NCBI GenBank assembly: GCA_003210015.1
Contig: QCNX01000002.1
Coordinates: forward strand, 1-60,997
Reading direction: 5' to 3'
Source of the DNA: Pelagibacteraceae bacterium AG-426-P20
GTDB lineage: Bacteria; Pseudomonadota; Alphaproteobacteria; Pelagibacterales; Pelagibacteraceae
Length of the DNA stretch: 60,997 nt
Every line of letters starts with the position of its first letter. Positions within the stretch are counted from its first letter, which is position 1. This document shows, piece by piece, positions 8,879 through 18,201 of this stretch. Both the position numbers and the translations under genes were made by a program. The notes beneath the pieces are model-generated. The model searched no databases. It saw only the letters and a program-made list of their open reading frames with translations, and was not told where the DNA came from.

Positions 8879-8942
8879 TGTTACTCCTATTAAAGTTAAT
8901 TAACTTCAATAATTAAACACAGTTTGAGATTAGAGTCTTTCT

Positions 8943-8963
8943 AAAAAAAAGCGACGATGTCGC
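8943..8963 (-). terminator. Rho-independent terminator after the D-2-hydroxyacid dehydrogenase gene
   Basis: On the minus strand GCGAC-ATC-GTCGC is followed by eight T residues: a perfect 5-bp G:C-rich stem, a 3-base loop and a U-tract. It starts 33 bases after the dehydrogenase stop codon. It separates the long oxidase/ccm transcription unit from the dctP unit downstream. Confidence 0.88.
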
Positions 8964-8995
8964 ATAATTTAAATTAAATACAATTGTAAGTAGAA

Positions 8996-9949
8996 TTAAT
9001 TAACTTTATTTATGCAATTACCAGTTTTGAAAAATTCATCTATATTATCAACGGCCAAGTTTGCCATTGCAATTCTAGTGTCTTTAGTTGCGCTCCCTAA
9101 GTGAGGTAAAATAAAAGCTGTTTTTATTTTTAGATAACCAGGATTAAGATTTGGTTCATTCTTATAAACATCTAAACCGACAGCATAAATTTTTCTTCTA
9201 TTTAGTGCATCGATTAAAGCTTCATCTTCAATTATATCTCCTCTAGCTACGTTAGTTATAATTGCTCCTTTGGGAAAATATTCAACTGTCTCTTTATTAA
9301 TCATATTTTCAGTTTCTTTAGTAGCCGGACAACAAATTGACAATACATCTGAAACAGAAAAAAGACTTTTAATACTATCATGGTAAATTGCCCCGTCCTC
9401 CTTCTCACCTTTTAATTTAGATCTATTATGATAATGGATTACCATTCCTAAAGATTTAGCGATCTTAGCAATCTTTTGTCCTATTCTTCCCATGCCTAAA
9501 ATACCCAACCTTGTTCCTGTTAACTGTTTACCAATTAAGTAATCAGCTGACCATTTCCAACCACCTTCTCGTGCAGCTTCAATTCCTTCGGCTGCTCTTC
9601 TGCATGCACCTAATATCAGCAAAATACCAATCTCTGCAGTTGCGTCTGACAAAACCTCTGGAGTATTTGTTACGGCAATACCTCTTTTTTTTGCAGCCTC
9701 TAAATCGATATTTCCAAAACCGACTGCAAAGTTAGAAATTATTTTTATAGTATCAGGTAATTTATCAATTGTTTCTTTATCCATTTTGTCTGTAAGTGAA
9801 GTAAGAATACCATCACAACCCTTACTCATTTCGATAACCTTTGATTGAGAGTACAATTCATCATTACTATTAAATATTGGATCAAAAGTTTGTGAAGCTT
9901 TATCTTCACTATCTTTAATTAATTTTCTTGTAATTAAAATTTTTTTCAT
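8996..9949 (-). CDS. D-2-hydroxyacid dehydrogenase (glyoxylate/hydroxypyruvate reductase-like)
   Basis: An NAD(P)-dependent enzyme interconverting 2-oxo acids and D-2-hydroxy acids, 317 residues. The nucleotide-binding motif GMGRIG is at 152-157. The catalytic trio is intact: Arg236 (NVARGDIIED), Glu265 (YKNEP) and His283 (LPHLGSAT). The sequence resembles GhrB/glyoxylate reductases more than PGDH, having no ACT domain. It ends a run of hydroxyacid genes and lies 16 bases after the FAD-linked oxidase, so reduction of glyoxylate or hydroxypyruvate is a sensible guess. Confidence 0.93.
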   Translation of the reverse strand: MKKILITRKLIKDSEDKASQTFDPIFNSNDELYSQSKVIEMSKGCDGILTSLTDKMDKETIDKLPDTIKIISNFAVGFGNIDLEAAKKRGIAVTNTPEVLSDATAEIGILLILGACRRAAEGIEAAREGGWKWSADYLIGKQLTGTRLGILGMGRIGQKIAKIAKSLGMVIHYHNRSKLKGEKEDGAIYHDSIKSLFSVSDVLSICCPATKETENMINKETVEYFPKGAIITNVARGDIIEDEALIDALNRRKIYAVGLDVYKNEPNLNPGYLKIKTAFILPHLGSATKDTRIAMANLAVDNIDEFFKTGNCINKVN

Positions 9950-9965
9950 AATTATTTCCCTAAAA

Positions 9966-11339
9966 TTAATTTAGATCAAATATCTTTCCTGGATTCATTA
10001 TATTATTTTGATCAATGCTTCTTTTAATCATTTTCATAACTGGAATATTATCACCATGTTCCTCTAATAAATATTCCTTTTTGTGAAGACCTACTCCGTG
10101 CTCTCCAGTTATAGTTCCGTTTAATTCTAATGCTTTTTTAATTAACAAATCATTAAATTTTCTTATTTTTTTATACATTTCTTTTTTTTCCGGATCAAAA
10201 GGCAAAAGAACATGAAAATTTCCATCTCCTAAATGACCAACCATTGGAGCTCTAAGTCCAAATTTCTTGGCTTGTTCCTCAGCATAGTTAACACATTCAG
10301 TTATATTTGAAATTGGCAGACACACATCTGTTGAATAAACTCTTCCATTGTTGATTAAAGCTTTTACTGAGTAATACACATCCCATCTTGCTCTCCAAAG
10401 CTTATTTCTTTCCTCTAGATCTTTTGCCCATTTAAATGAACTACCATTATTATCTTTTGATATTTCCTCAACTATTTTGATATTTTCATTATTTGATATT
10501 TCAGATCCGTGAAATTCAAAAAACAATGTTGGAACTTCCTGAATATCTTTTAATTTTGAATACCTGATACTTATTCCCATTTGATCTTTGTTAAGCATCT
10601 CGATTCTTGCTATTGGAATACCGTATTGAATTACTTGCTGAGCAGTTTTAACTGCATTTTCTAAAGTTGGAAAATGGCATACTGCAGCCATTATACTTTC
10701 TGGTATAGGAGATAATCTCAATTGAACCTCTGTTATTATTCCTAATGTTCCCTCTGATCCAATAAAAAGATTTGTTAAATTATACCCAGCAGAAGTTTTT
10801 TTAGTTCTGCTACCAGTGTTTATAATATCACCATTAGGCAAAACTACTGTAAGACCACTTATTACTGTTTTCATTGTTCCATATTTTACAGCCATCGTTC
10901 CTGAGGCCGAAGTTGATGCCATGCCTCCGATTGCTGCATTAGCTCCAGGATCAATTGGGAAAAAAACCCCATCTTCTCTTAAATAATCATTTAATTGTTC
11001 TTTGGTAACACAAGCCTGAACTCTGCAGTCAAAATCCTCAACATTTACACTTAAAATTTTATTCATTTTTTCTAAGCAAATAGTAATTCCTTTTTCATTA
11101 CCTACTACGTTTCCTTCCAATGAAGTTCCTGTTCCAAAAGGGACTACTGGAATTTTATGTTCATTGCATAATCTTAACACTTTGGAGACTTCTTCATTTG
11201 TCTCAGGAAAAACTACAGCTTTAGATAAAACAGGATCATAAGTATCTTCTCCTCTTGCATAATTAGCTCTTGTTGACTCAGAGGTTGAGAATCTTCCATT
11301 AAAAATTTTTTTTAATTCTGATTGAACTTGCTCATTCAT
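9966..11339 (-). CDS. FAD-linked oxidase, GlcD/D-lactate dehydrogenase family
   Basis: A 457-residue flavoprotein of the GlcD/Dld/D-2-hydroxyglutarate dehydrogenase family. The FAD-binding PP loop reads PFGTGTSLEGNVV (67-79). The C-terminal half carries GHLGDGNFHVLLPFDP and TITGEHGVGLHKKEYL, the histidine motifs of this family. It oxidises a D-2-hydroxy acid (glycolate, D-lactate or similar) and passes electrons to the respiratory chain or another acceptor. glcE and glcF partners are not nearby, so a stand-alone D-lactate/glycolate dehydrogenase is more likely than classic GlcDEF. Confidence 0.93.
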   Translation of the reverse strand: MNEQVQSELKKIFNGRFSTSESTRANYARGEDTYDPVLSKAVVFPETNEEVSKVLRLCNEHKIPVVPFGTGTSLEGNVVGNEKGITICLEKMNKILSVNVEDFDCRVQACVTKEQLNDYLREDGVFFPIDPGANAAIGGMASTSASGTMAVKYGTMKTVISGLTVVLPNGDIINTGSRTKKTSAGYNLTNLFIGSEGTLGIITEVQLRLSPIPESIMAAVCHFPTLENAVKTAQQVIQYGIPIARIEMLNKDQMGISIRYSKLKDIQEVPTLFFEFHGSEISNNENIKIVEEISKDNNGSSFKWAKDLEERNKLWRARWDVYYSVKALINNGRVYSTDVCLPISNITECVNYAEEQAKKFGLRAPMVGHLGDGNFHVLLPFDPEKKEMYKKIRKFNDLLIKKALELNGTITGEHGVGLHKKEYLLEEHGDNIPVMKMIKRSIDQNNIMNPGKIFDLN

Positions 11340-11377
11340 TAGACAAATATTATTAGAGTTTTATAGGAAAATACAGT

Positions 11378-12544
11378 CTATTTAGACAACATTTTTTTCA
11401 GATTTTCCAGGGCATCAGAAATATTTTGCTGTGAACACGCAAAGCTAAATCTCACGTAATCATTACAAGTTTTACCGAATGCTGTACCAGGAACAATTGC
11501 AACTCCTGCATTATGCATTGCTTTTTTACAAAATTCAGCTCCATTCATTCCTGTTCCAATAACCTTTGGAAATGCATAAAAGGCTCCACCTGGTAAACTA
11601 CATTCAACACCTGGCAAACTATTAAGTCCCTCATGGATTAACTTTCTTCTCTCTGTGAACTTTTTCATCATTTCATGTATCGAGTCATCAGGACCGTCTA
11701 ATGCTGCTATTCCAGCAAACTGAGCAGCTGCATTTACACATGATACACTATTAATTAGAAGTTTATTAACATGTTGAACTAAATCTTTTGGCCAAAAACT
11801 CCAACCTAATCTCCATCCTGTCATAGAGTAAGCTTTACTCCAACCTTCTAATACAATTAATCTCTCTCTTAGTTCTGGATAATTAAAAAATGTTGGCATT
11901 TCTTTGTCATCAAAAATTTGTCTACTATATATTTCATCACTCAAGATTGTAACATGAGGATGTTTTTTTAAACCTTCAGCTAATTTATCTACCTCTGGTT
12001 TTTCAACAAAACTTCCTGTTGGATTATTTGGATTTATTAATATTAATAATCTTGTCTTATCTGTTATTAAAGAAAGAATTTTATCTGCTTTAAATTTTAA
12101 ATCTTTATCCTCAGTTAAATCATATGGAACAGAAGTCGAGCCTGTATAATTAATCATAGACTCATAAATAGGGAAAGCTGGTGTTGGATGAATGATTTCT
12201 GCTCCTGGTTCACCAAAACATTGAATTGCATAACTCATAGTTGGTTTTCCACCAGGCATTATTAAAATTCTCTCAAAATCTACTTCAACATCGTATCGTT
12301 TTTTAATCCATCTTGTAACTGCTTGTCTGCACTCAGGGATACCATTAGACATTACATATCCATGGTGTCCATCATCCAAAGCTTTTTTTGCAGCCTCTAC
12401 AACGTGTTTAGGTGTTTTAAAATCAGGCTGTCCTAATCCCATGTGTATCATTGGGTTACCTTGAGCTTCTAACTTTTTTGCTTCTGCTAGAACTGAAAAA
12501 GCCGATTCAGTTCCGAGATTTTCTAAATTTTTTGCTAATTTCAT
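11378..12544 (-). CDS. PLP-dependent aminotransferase, class I/II
   Basis: A 388-residue aspartate-aminotransferase-fold enzyme. Visible landmarks are NPNNPTG (171-177), SDEIYSRQIFD, the PLP-binding Lys237 in EGWSKAYSMTGWRLGW and the substrate-carboxylate Arg in YVRFSFA. It lies between the FMN oxidases and the FAD oxidase on the same strand. It could transaminate the 2-oxo acid they make, for example glyoxylate to glycine or pyruvate to alanine. The exact amino donor and acceptor cannot be told from sequence. Confidence 0.93.
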   Translation of the reverse strand: MKLAKNLENLGTESAFSVLAEAKKLEAQGNPMIHMGLGQPDFKTPKHVVEAAKKALDDGHHGYVMSNGIPECRQAVTRWIKKRYDVEVDFERILIMPGGKPTMSYAIQCFGEPGAEIIHPTPAFPIYESMINYTGSTSVPYDLTEDKDLKFKADKILSLITDKTRLLILINPNNPTGSFVEKPEVDKLAEGLKKHPHVTILSDEIYSRQIFDDKEMPTFFNYPELRERLIVLEGWSKAYSMTGWRLGWSFWPKDLVQHVNKLLINSVSCVNAAAQFAGIAALDGPDDSIHEMMKKFTERRKLIHEGLNSLPGVECSLPGGAFYAFPKVIGTGMNGAEFCKKAMHNAGVAIVPGTAFGKTCNDYVRFSFACSQQNISDALENLKKMLSK

Positions 12545-12616
12545 AACTCATCCTAATATTTTTATTCGATTGATTAATTTATTTTTTTTATATCTAGTTT
12601 TTATAAGTAATTGAAT

Positions 12617-13768
12617 TTATTTTCTATAAATTAATTTTTTACTATTTAACTCATTTAAATTTTTACATCCCATCAAAACCATATTTCGATTTATTTCATC
12701 ATGCATATTTTGTAACAAGCGCTCTACACCTTCCTGGCCGCCAGCAGCTAATGAGAATAAGAACATTTTACCAAAGCTACAAGCTTTAGCACCAGCTGCC
12801 AGTGCTTTTAAAACATGAGTTCCTCTTCGAACTCCTCCATCTAAGATTATTTCCAATTTATCACCAACAGCATCTGAAATCGCTTTAACTTGATCAAAAG
12901 GTGACCTTGAACCATCAAGTTGTCTGCCCCCATGGTTTGAAATCATTATCGCAGTACATCCTATATCAATAGCTCTTTTTGCATCTTCAACTGACATAAC
13001 TCCTTTGAGTGCAAAAGGCCCGTTCCATTTTTTTGCACAATATTCCGCATCCTTCCATCCCATTGCTGGATCGTACTGTTCATTAATATATTCAATTACT
13101 GATTTTGAAATATTTGTTCCTTTATCAGTCTTTTTTTTAACATTTGATAATTCAAATTTTTTACCAGTTAAATAATTAAATACCCATCTAGGACGCATTG
13201 CAAAACTCATTAAGCTCTGAAAAGTAAGTTTTGGCGGGGTAGTAAATCCTGTTCTATGATCTTTTTCTCTATTGCCTGCAACTAATGTATCTACAGTCAA
13301 ACACATAGCATCAAAACCAGACCTTCTTGATCTATCTATTAAATCATCAGAAATTGATCTGTCTTTATGAACATAAAGTTGAAATAATTTTGGACCACTG
13401 GAGATGTTTGATACTTCTTCAATAGTATTATTTCCCATGGATGACATACTATAAAATGTGTTAAATTTTTCGGCTGCTCTCGCTGATGCCTTGTCTCCAT
13501 CAGGATGATATAATCTCTGCATTGCTGCAGGAGAAAGGAAAACTGGCATATCAATCTTTCTACCAAATAAGGTAGTGGACATATTTGGCTTACCAACGCT
13601 AGCTAAAATATTTGGAACTAAATCACAATCATTAAAAGAATCTGTATTTCTTCTTAAAGTCGTCTCATCGTCTGCTCCACCATCAATGTAGTGAAATATA
13701 GGCGAGGGTAATTTTTTTTTGGCTAATTTTCTAAAATCTTCAAAGTTATGACAATTTTTTAGATTCAC
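12617..13768 (-). CDS. FMN-dependent alpha-hydroxyacid oxidase/dehydrogenase (copy 1)
   Basis: A 383-residue TIM-barrel flavoenzyme of the glycolate oxidase/L-lactate dehydrogenase (LldD) family, which oxidises L-2-hydroxy acids. Active-site residues are present: Tyr27 (FHYIDG), Tyr132 (QLYVHKD), Lys255 (ALKGV), and His279 and Arg282 in SNHGGRQLDG. The start is GTG (13768-13766), overlapping the stop TAG of the upstream paralogue as TAGTG, which indicates translational coupling. The N-terminal 30 residues are almost identical to the paralogue, so the pair arose by tandem duplication. Confidence 0.94.
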   Translation of the reverse strand: MNLKNCHNFEDFRKLAKKKLPSPIFHYIDGGADDETTLRRNTDSFNDCDLVPNILASVGKPNMSTTLFGRKIDMPVFLSPAAMQRLYHPDGDKASARAAEKFNTFYSMSSMGNNTIEEVSNISSGPKLFQLYVHKDRSISDDLIDRSRRSGFDAMCLTVDTLVAGNREKDHRTGFTTPPKLTFQSLMSFAMRPRWVFNYLTGKKFELSNVKKKTDKGTNISKSVIEYINEQYDPAMGWKDAEYCAKKWNGPFALKGVMSVEDAKRAIDIGCTAIMISNHGGRQLDGSRSPFDQVKAISDAVGDKLEIILDGGVRRGTHVLKALAAGAKACSFGKMFLFSLAAGGQEGVERLLQNMHDEINRNMVLMGCKNLNELNSKKLIYRK

Positions 13769-14920
13769 TATCTTCTGAATCTTAAATTATTTCGATTCAA
13801 ATCACTAATCTTTGTGCACCCCATTAATTTCATATCTCTTACTAATTCAGATTTATACTTTTCTATAGCTCTCTCAACACCTGCTTGTCCTCCAGCAGCT
13901 AAAGCATAAAGATATAACCTTCCACCTGAGCAAGCTTTGGCACCTAATGATAAAGCTTTAAGCATGTGTGTTCCTCTATGAATTCCACCTTCACAAATAA
14001 CATCTAATTTATCACCGACAGCATCAACAATTTCAGCAAGTTGATCAAATGGTGATCTTGATCCATCAAGTTGTCTTCCACCATGATTTGAAACCATTAT
14101 ACCTGTGCATCCAATATCAACAGCTCTTTTAGCATCCTCAACACTCATCACTCCTTTAAGAGCAAAATGACCACCCCACTTAGAACATAATTGTTCAGCA
14201 TCTTTCCAATTCATGGATTGATCCAACATTGTAGAAAAATAGTTTCCAATCGAAGAATTAGTGCTTGTACCTTCTTTAACAAAATCTTGGAGGTGTGGTA
14301 ATTCGAACTTGCCTTTTGTTAAATAATTTATTCCCCACATTGGCTTAGTAGCAAAACTAAATAAACTCGATAATGTTAATTTTGGAGGAGACGTAAAACC
14401 TGTTCTTAGATCTCTTTCACGATTCCCTCCTGTAATTGTATCAACTGTTAAAGCCATAACATCAAATTTCGCTGCCTTGGCCCTTTGCAAACATGAATCA
14501 TTTAAGCCTCTGTCTTTGTGGAAATAAAACTGAAACATTTTTGGAGTATCAATCATAGAAGAAATTTCCTCTACACTCACAGTTGCTAGAGCTGAAACAC
14601 CAAACATAGTATTAAATTTTTTTTGCTGCCTTTCCTACTGCTCTTTCACCATCATAATGAAAAAGTCTTTGAAGCGCTGTCGGCGCTAGATAAAAAGGTA
14701 AATCTAATTTTTTTCCAAATATCGTTGTTGATAAATCAACATTCTCGACACCCCTTAAAACATTAGGAACTAAATCAACATCATCAAATGCACTCGTATT
14801 TCTTTGATATGTAATCTCATCGTCTGCAGCTCCATCAATATAATGAAAAATTGGTGAGGGTAATCTTTTTTTAGCTAGCTTTCTAAAATCACTAAAATTG
14901 TGACAATCATTTAAATTCAT
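13768..14920 (-). pseudogene. FMN-dependent alpha-hydroxyacid oxidase (copy 2), single-base frameshift
   Basis: Same family as the downstream copy, but the frame breaks at a run of eight A residues on the coding strand (plus-strand T run 14617-14624). The first part (14920-14612) ends GKAAKKI-stop; the second resumes as ...MFGVSALATVSVEEI. Removing one base from the run gives GKAAKKFNTMFGVS, aligning with AAEKFNTFYSMS in the other copy, and yields exactly 383 residues, the same length. The second part keeps Lys (ALKGV) and SNHGGRQLDG. It is a sequencing error, a very recent mutation, or a slippage-read gene; its codons look under selection. Confidence 0.85.
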
Positions 14921-14929
14921 TTCTGAATT

Positions 14930-15451
14930 TTAGAAGTTTTTAATGAAATTAAACATATAACTATTTGCCCCAGGATTTTTATCTCCTAGACTAGCATTAG
15001 ACACATGATTATATGAAACGCCTAAGCTAGATTTATCTGTGGCCGCATATGATAATTGTACTTCTGATTTAAATTCCAAAACATGTCCTAAGTCTTTACC
15101 ATTTCCTTTGTGATAAAGTCCTGGTGCAAAACTAGGTGTTAATGTTAATCCACCCATGTCTATATTCCATTCTACTCCAGTATAAACATAAGCGGCTGAG
15201 TTTTCTGTTATAAAACCGCCTGTTATTGGAGAAACATTTCCAAGAAATGTATTTCTAAATAAATTTTCATTTTGATGTTGAAAACCTATTGAGATTGCTT
15301 TTTGCTTATCATCACTAAAATCAAAATTTCCGTTAAAAAAATTTAATTGATGTTCGCTACTATTTATTTCTTCTGAAGCAAACGAACTTGATGTAGCTAA
15401 AAAAGCGAACAAAAATATACTTAACTTTTTAAAAATCATTACTTTCATCAA
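14930..15451 (-). CDS. Outer-membrane lipid A 3-O-deacylase, PagL-like
   Basis: A 173-residue protein with a signal peptide (residues ~1-25, ending SFASEE) and alternating beta-strand pattern of a small outer-membrane barrel. Near the C-terminus it has VSYNHVSNASLGDKNPGANSY, the PagL/acyloxyacyl-hydrolase signature with the His-x-Ser catalytic pair, and it ends in an aromatic residue (NFIKNF) as barrel proteins do. PagL removes the 3-position acyl chain of lipid A. The gene starts 4 bases after the ccmH stop, so it seems to be the last member of the ccm transcript or linked to it. Confidence 0.82.
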   Translation of the reverse strand: MMKVMIFKKLSIFLFAFLATSSSFASEEINSSEHQLNFFNGNFDFSDDKQKAISIGFQHQNENLFRNTFLGNVSPITGGFITENSAAYVYTGVEWNIDMGGLTLTPSFAPGLYHKGNGKDLGHVLEFKSEVQLSYAATDKSSLGVSYNHVSNASLGDKNPGANSYMFNFIKNF

Positions 15452-15455
15452 TAAA

Positions 15456-15821
15456 TTATTTTTTTATTATTACCAATTTTTTTATGATTATTGCACCTCC
15501 AAAAAGGAAGATCAATAGAGGTAAAAACCACAAGAAATATGTATTTTTATTAAGTTGAGGATCATATAAAATCCATTCACCATATTTTTCAGTCAAAAAT
15601 TCATATATTTGTTTTTCGTTTAAACCTTTTTCTATTTTATTCTTCACTACTAGCTTCAAGCTGATTGCAAATTCAGAGTCAGAGTCATATACAGATTGCC
15701 CTTGACAAATTAAACATCTCAAATTTTTAGTAATTTTATTTTGAAGCTGAATTTCATCAGCTTTTGATAAATTAAAAGTAAATACAATTAAAATAAGTAT
15801 AAAAAATTTAAAAAAATTCAT
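15456..15821 (-). CDS. ccmH: Cytochrome c maturation protein CcmH/CycL
   Basis: A 121-residue periplasmic, membrane-anchored oxidoreductase that reduces the CxxCH thiols of apocytochrome c before haem attachment. It has a signal peptide (1-21), the motif LRCLICQ with Cys36 and Cys39, and a C-terminal membrane helix (~98-117). It corresponds to the short CcmH; the TPR-containing CcmI part is absent and no ccmI follows. It overlaps ccmG by 4 bases. Confidence 0.95.
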   Translation of the reverse strand: MNFFKFFILILIVFTFNLSKADEIQLQNKITKNLRCLICQGQSVYDSDSEFAISLKLVVKNKIEKGLNEKQIYEFLTEKYGEWILYDPQLNKNTYFLWFLPLLIFLFGGAIIIKKLVIIKK

Positions 15822-16333
15822 TTTATATAATTATTGATTTCATTAACTAAATTAGAATTAAGCGGACCAATATATCTTTTTATAATTTTATTTTTATAAA
15901 TTAAAAAAGTTTCTGGTACTCCAAATGCTCCCCATTCTATTGCTTTAGTGCCATCTCTATCTAGTAATATTGTTGAATATGGATTGCCTAGTTCATTAAT
16001 AAATTTCTCAGCATTATTTAAATTATCTTTGTAATTTAAACCTATAATTTCAATTTTTTTACTATTCCCTAAATTTACTAAAAATGGATGTTCATCTTTA
16101 CAAGGTATACACCATGAAGCCCAAATATTTAATAAATAATAATCTTCTTTATTAAAAATATCTTTAGAGTCTACAGATTTTTTTTTTAAAAGAGTTTCAG
16201 ATGTAAATTCTGGAACAATCTTAATATTTGTATTAGGAGTATATAAATTTGAATTGTTTAATCCTCTGTAAAAAATTACAAATACAAAAACAAAAAAAAT
16301 AACTAACAAATAATAGACTATTCTATTTTTCAT
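15818..16333 (-). CDS. ccmG: Thiol:disulfide interchange protein CcmG/DsbE
   Basis: A 171-residue thioredoxin-fold protein held in the inner membrane by an N-terminal helix (~5-22), facing the periplasm. The active site is WASWCIPCKDEHP with Cys75 and Cys78. The cis-Pro region reads FGVPETFLIY, with the GVPET motif of CcmG. It supplies electrons for reduction of apocytochrome c or CcmH. It overlaps ccmF and ccmH by 4 bases each, so the cluster is translated as a coupled unit. Confidence 0.95.
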   Translation of the reverse strand: MKNRIVYYLLVIFFVFVFVIFYRGLNNSNLYTPNTNIKIVPEFTSETLLKKKSVDSKDIFNKEDYYLLNIWASWCIPCKDEHPFLVNLGNSKKIEIIGLNYKDNLNNAEKFINELGNPYSTILLDRDGTKAIEWGAFGVPETFLIYKNKIIKRYIGPLNSNLVNEINNYIK

Positions 16334-18201
16334 ACCTTTTTTTTAAATAAACTAATTAAACCTCCTAAAGAAATTAATAATACTGAAATCCAAATCCAAA
16401 GCATAAATGGTTTTACTTGATACCTTATGTTAAAATACTCCTCATTTTGAACTGAATTCATCGTAATAAATTTATCCATAAAAAATGTTGTTTTTATATC
16501 CGCTTCACTGGTAATAATATTTGGTTGATTGTAAACTCTCAACTCAGGCTCTAACTCATCTTTTATCTCATTTTCCCTAATAGAAAAATTTCCTTTGAAA
16601 GATATATAATTTTTTTCTTTTGATTTTTTTAAGTTATTAAAAATAATTTCAAATCTATCATTCTTAAAACTTTCACCAACCTTCAAATTCGTTATTAATT
16701 CACTTGAAAAAATATTATTAAATAAAATGCTTAATATTAATAAACTAAATCCAAAATGAGCTATGTTTTGTTGAATATTATTAGGTTTTTTCAAAAAAAA
16801 ATCTCTAATTGTGATAAAAAATAAATAAAAAGCACTTCCAACTAAAACCGTATTTACTAAAAAATTAATTTCCAAATTCTTAAAAATTAAGAAAGAAATC
16901 AATAAAGAAATAATAAATATAACTACCAAATGTATTTTGTTTTGAAGTTCTGCTTTAATCCACTTAAGTTGAGGACCTATTGCCATAAAAATTAAAAATG
17001 GAATTAAAAATGGAACTATAAGTTTATGATAAAATGGTGGTCCTACAGAAATTTTTTGGGAAGAAATAACATCTAAAAAAATTGGATATAAAGTCCCAAT
17101 TAAAACGACTGACAAAAAATACATCATAAACCAATTATTTATTAAGATAGATGTTTCTTTACTAATCAAAAAAAATGAATTTGGGTTTTGATTTTCTGAT
17201 TTATGAAAAGTGAAAAAAACAATTAATGAGATTAAAACTAATATAAATAAAAAAGTTAATATAAATAAACCTCTTTCTGGATCATTTGCAAATGTATGAA
17301 CTGAGTTTAAAATTCCAGAGCGAACTAAAAATGTTCCACACATACTAAGGGTAAAAGTTGCAATCGATAAAATTATTACCCAAGAGCTAAGAATTGATCT
17401 TTTTTCTAAAATTAAAATACAATGCAATAGGGTCGTTAACGCCAACCATGGCATTAACGAAACATTTTCAACAGGATCCCAAAACCAAAAGCCGCCCCAG
17501 CCGAGCTCATAGTAAGCCCAGATTGAACCTAGTAAAATTCCCAAAGTTAAAAACACCCATGAAATTAATACCCAATTTTTAATGTGAGCTGCCCAATTTT
17601 TGGATATATAATTTAAAGTTGTTGCCGCTAAAACACTGGAAAAAATAATAGAAGATCCTACATAGCCTAAATATAAAATTGGAGGATGAATAGCTAAAGC
17701 AGGATCTTGTAAAATCGGATTAAGACCCATTCCTTCATAAGGTGTGGGAAATATAAAATTAAATGGGCTAGAAAATTTAATTAAAAAAATAAAAAAACCT
17801 ATAATAATTATTTGATGGAACAATACAGTTAATATTCTGTATTTTTTTAATAGACCTTTAGATCCTATTAGAAATAAAAAAATAAACAAAGTTAAAACTA
17901 CTAACCATAGTAATAAACTTCCTTCATGATTTCCCCATGTTCCAGAAATTTTATAAAATAATGGTTTCGTTGAATGTGAGTTGTTAAAAACAGTTTCATT
18001 ACTAAAATCAGAATATACAAAGGAAAAAACTAAACCCATGAAACTTATAACAACTAAAAATAACTGAATAAAAGAGAATGATACTATTTTATTATCTAAT
18101 ATTCTTTCATTCTTAAAATTTATAATAGAGAAAAAAAATATTGGTAAAGAAACAATCAGTCCAAAAATTAGAGAATAATATCCTAAAGTGCTGTATATCA
18201 T
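16330..18201 (-). CDS. ccmF: Haem lyase subunit CcmF
   Basis: A 623-residue multi-spanning membrane protein that joins haem to apocytochrome c. The WWD-type haem-handling segment reads GWGGFWFWDPVENVSLMPW, and the preceding helices contain HPPILYLGYVGSS, both typical. It lies between ccmE (0 bases apart) and ccmG (4-base overlap). The C-terminal ~120 residues form the periplasmic domain and a final membrane helix. Confidence 0.97.
   Translation of the reverse strand: MIYSTLGYYSLIFGLIVSLPIFFFSIINFKNERILDNKIVSFSFIQLFLVVISFMGLVFSFVYSDFSNETVFNNSHSTKPLFYKISGTWGNHEGSLLLWLVVLTLFIFLFLIGSKGLLKKYRILTVLFHQIIIIGFFIFLIKFSSPFNFIFPTPYEGMGLNPILQDPALAIHPPILYLGYVGSSIIFSSVLAATTLNYISKNWAAHIKNWVLISWVFLTLGILLGSIWAYYELGWGGFWFWDPVENVSLMPWLALTTLLHCILILEKRSILSSWVIILSIATFTLSMCGTFLVRSGILNSVHTFANDPERGLFILTFLFILVLISLIVFFTFHKSENQNPNSFFLISKETSILINNWFMMYFLSVVLIGTLYPIFLDVISSQKISVGPPFYHKLIVPFLIPFLIFMAIGPQLKWIKAELQNKIHLVVIFIISLLISFLIFKNLEINFLVNTVLVGSAFYLFFITIRDFFLKKPNNIQQNIAHFGFSLLILSILFNNIFSSELITNLKVGESFKNDRFEIIFNNLKKSKEKNYISFKGNFSIRENEIKDELEPELRVYNQPNIITSEADIKTTFFMDKFITMNSVQNEEYFNIRYQVKPFMLWIWISVLLISLGGLISLFKKKV

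Noticed and set aside
8893-8906. Perfect 14-base palindrome AAGTTAATTAACTT just before the dctP ribosome-binding site
   Set aside because: Only A/T-rich bases; such palindromes are expected by chance at this composition, and no second copy or known operator supports it.
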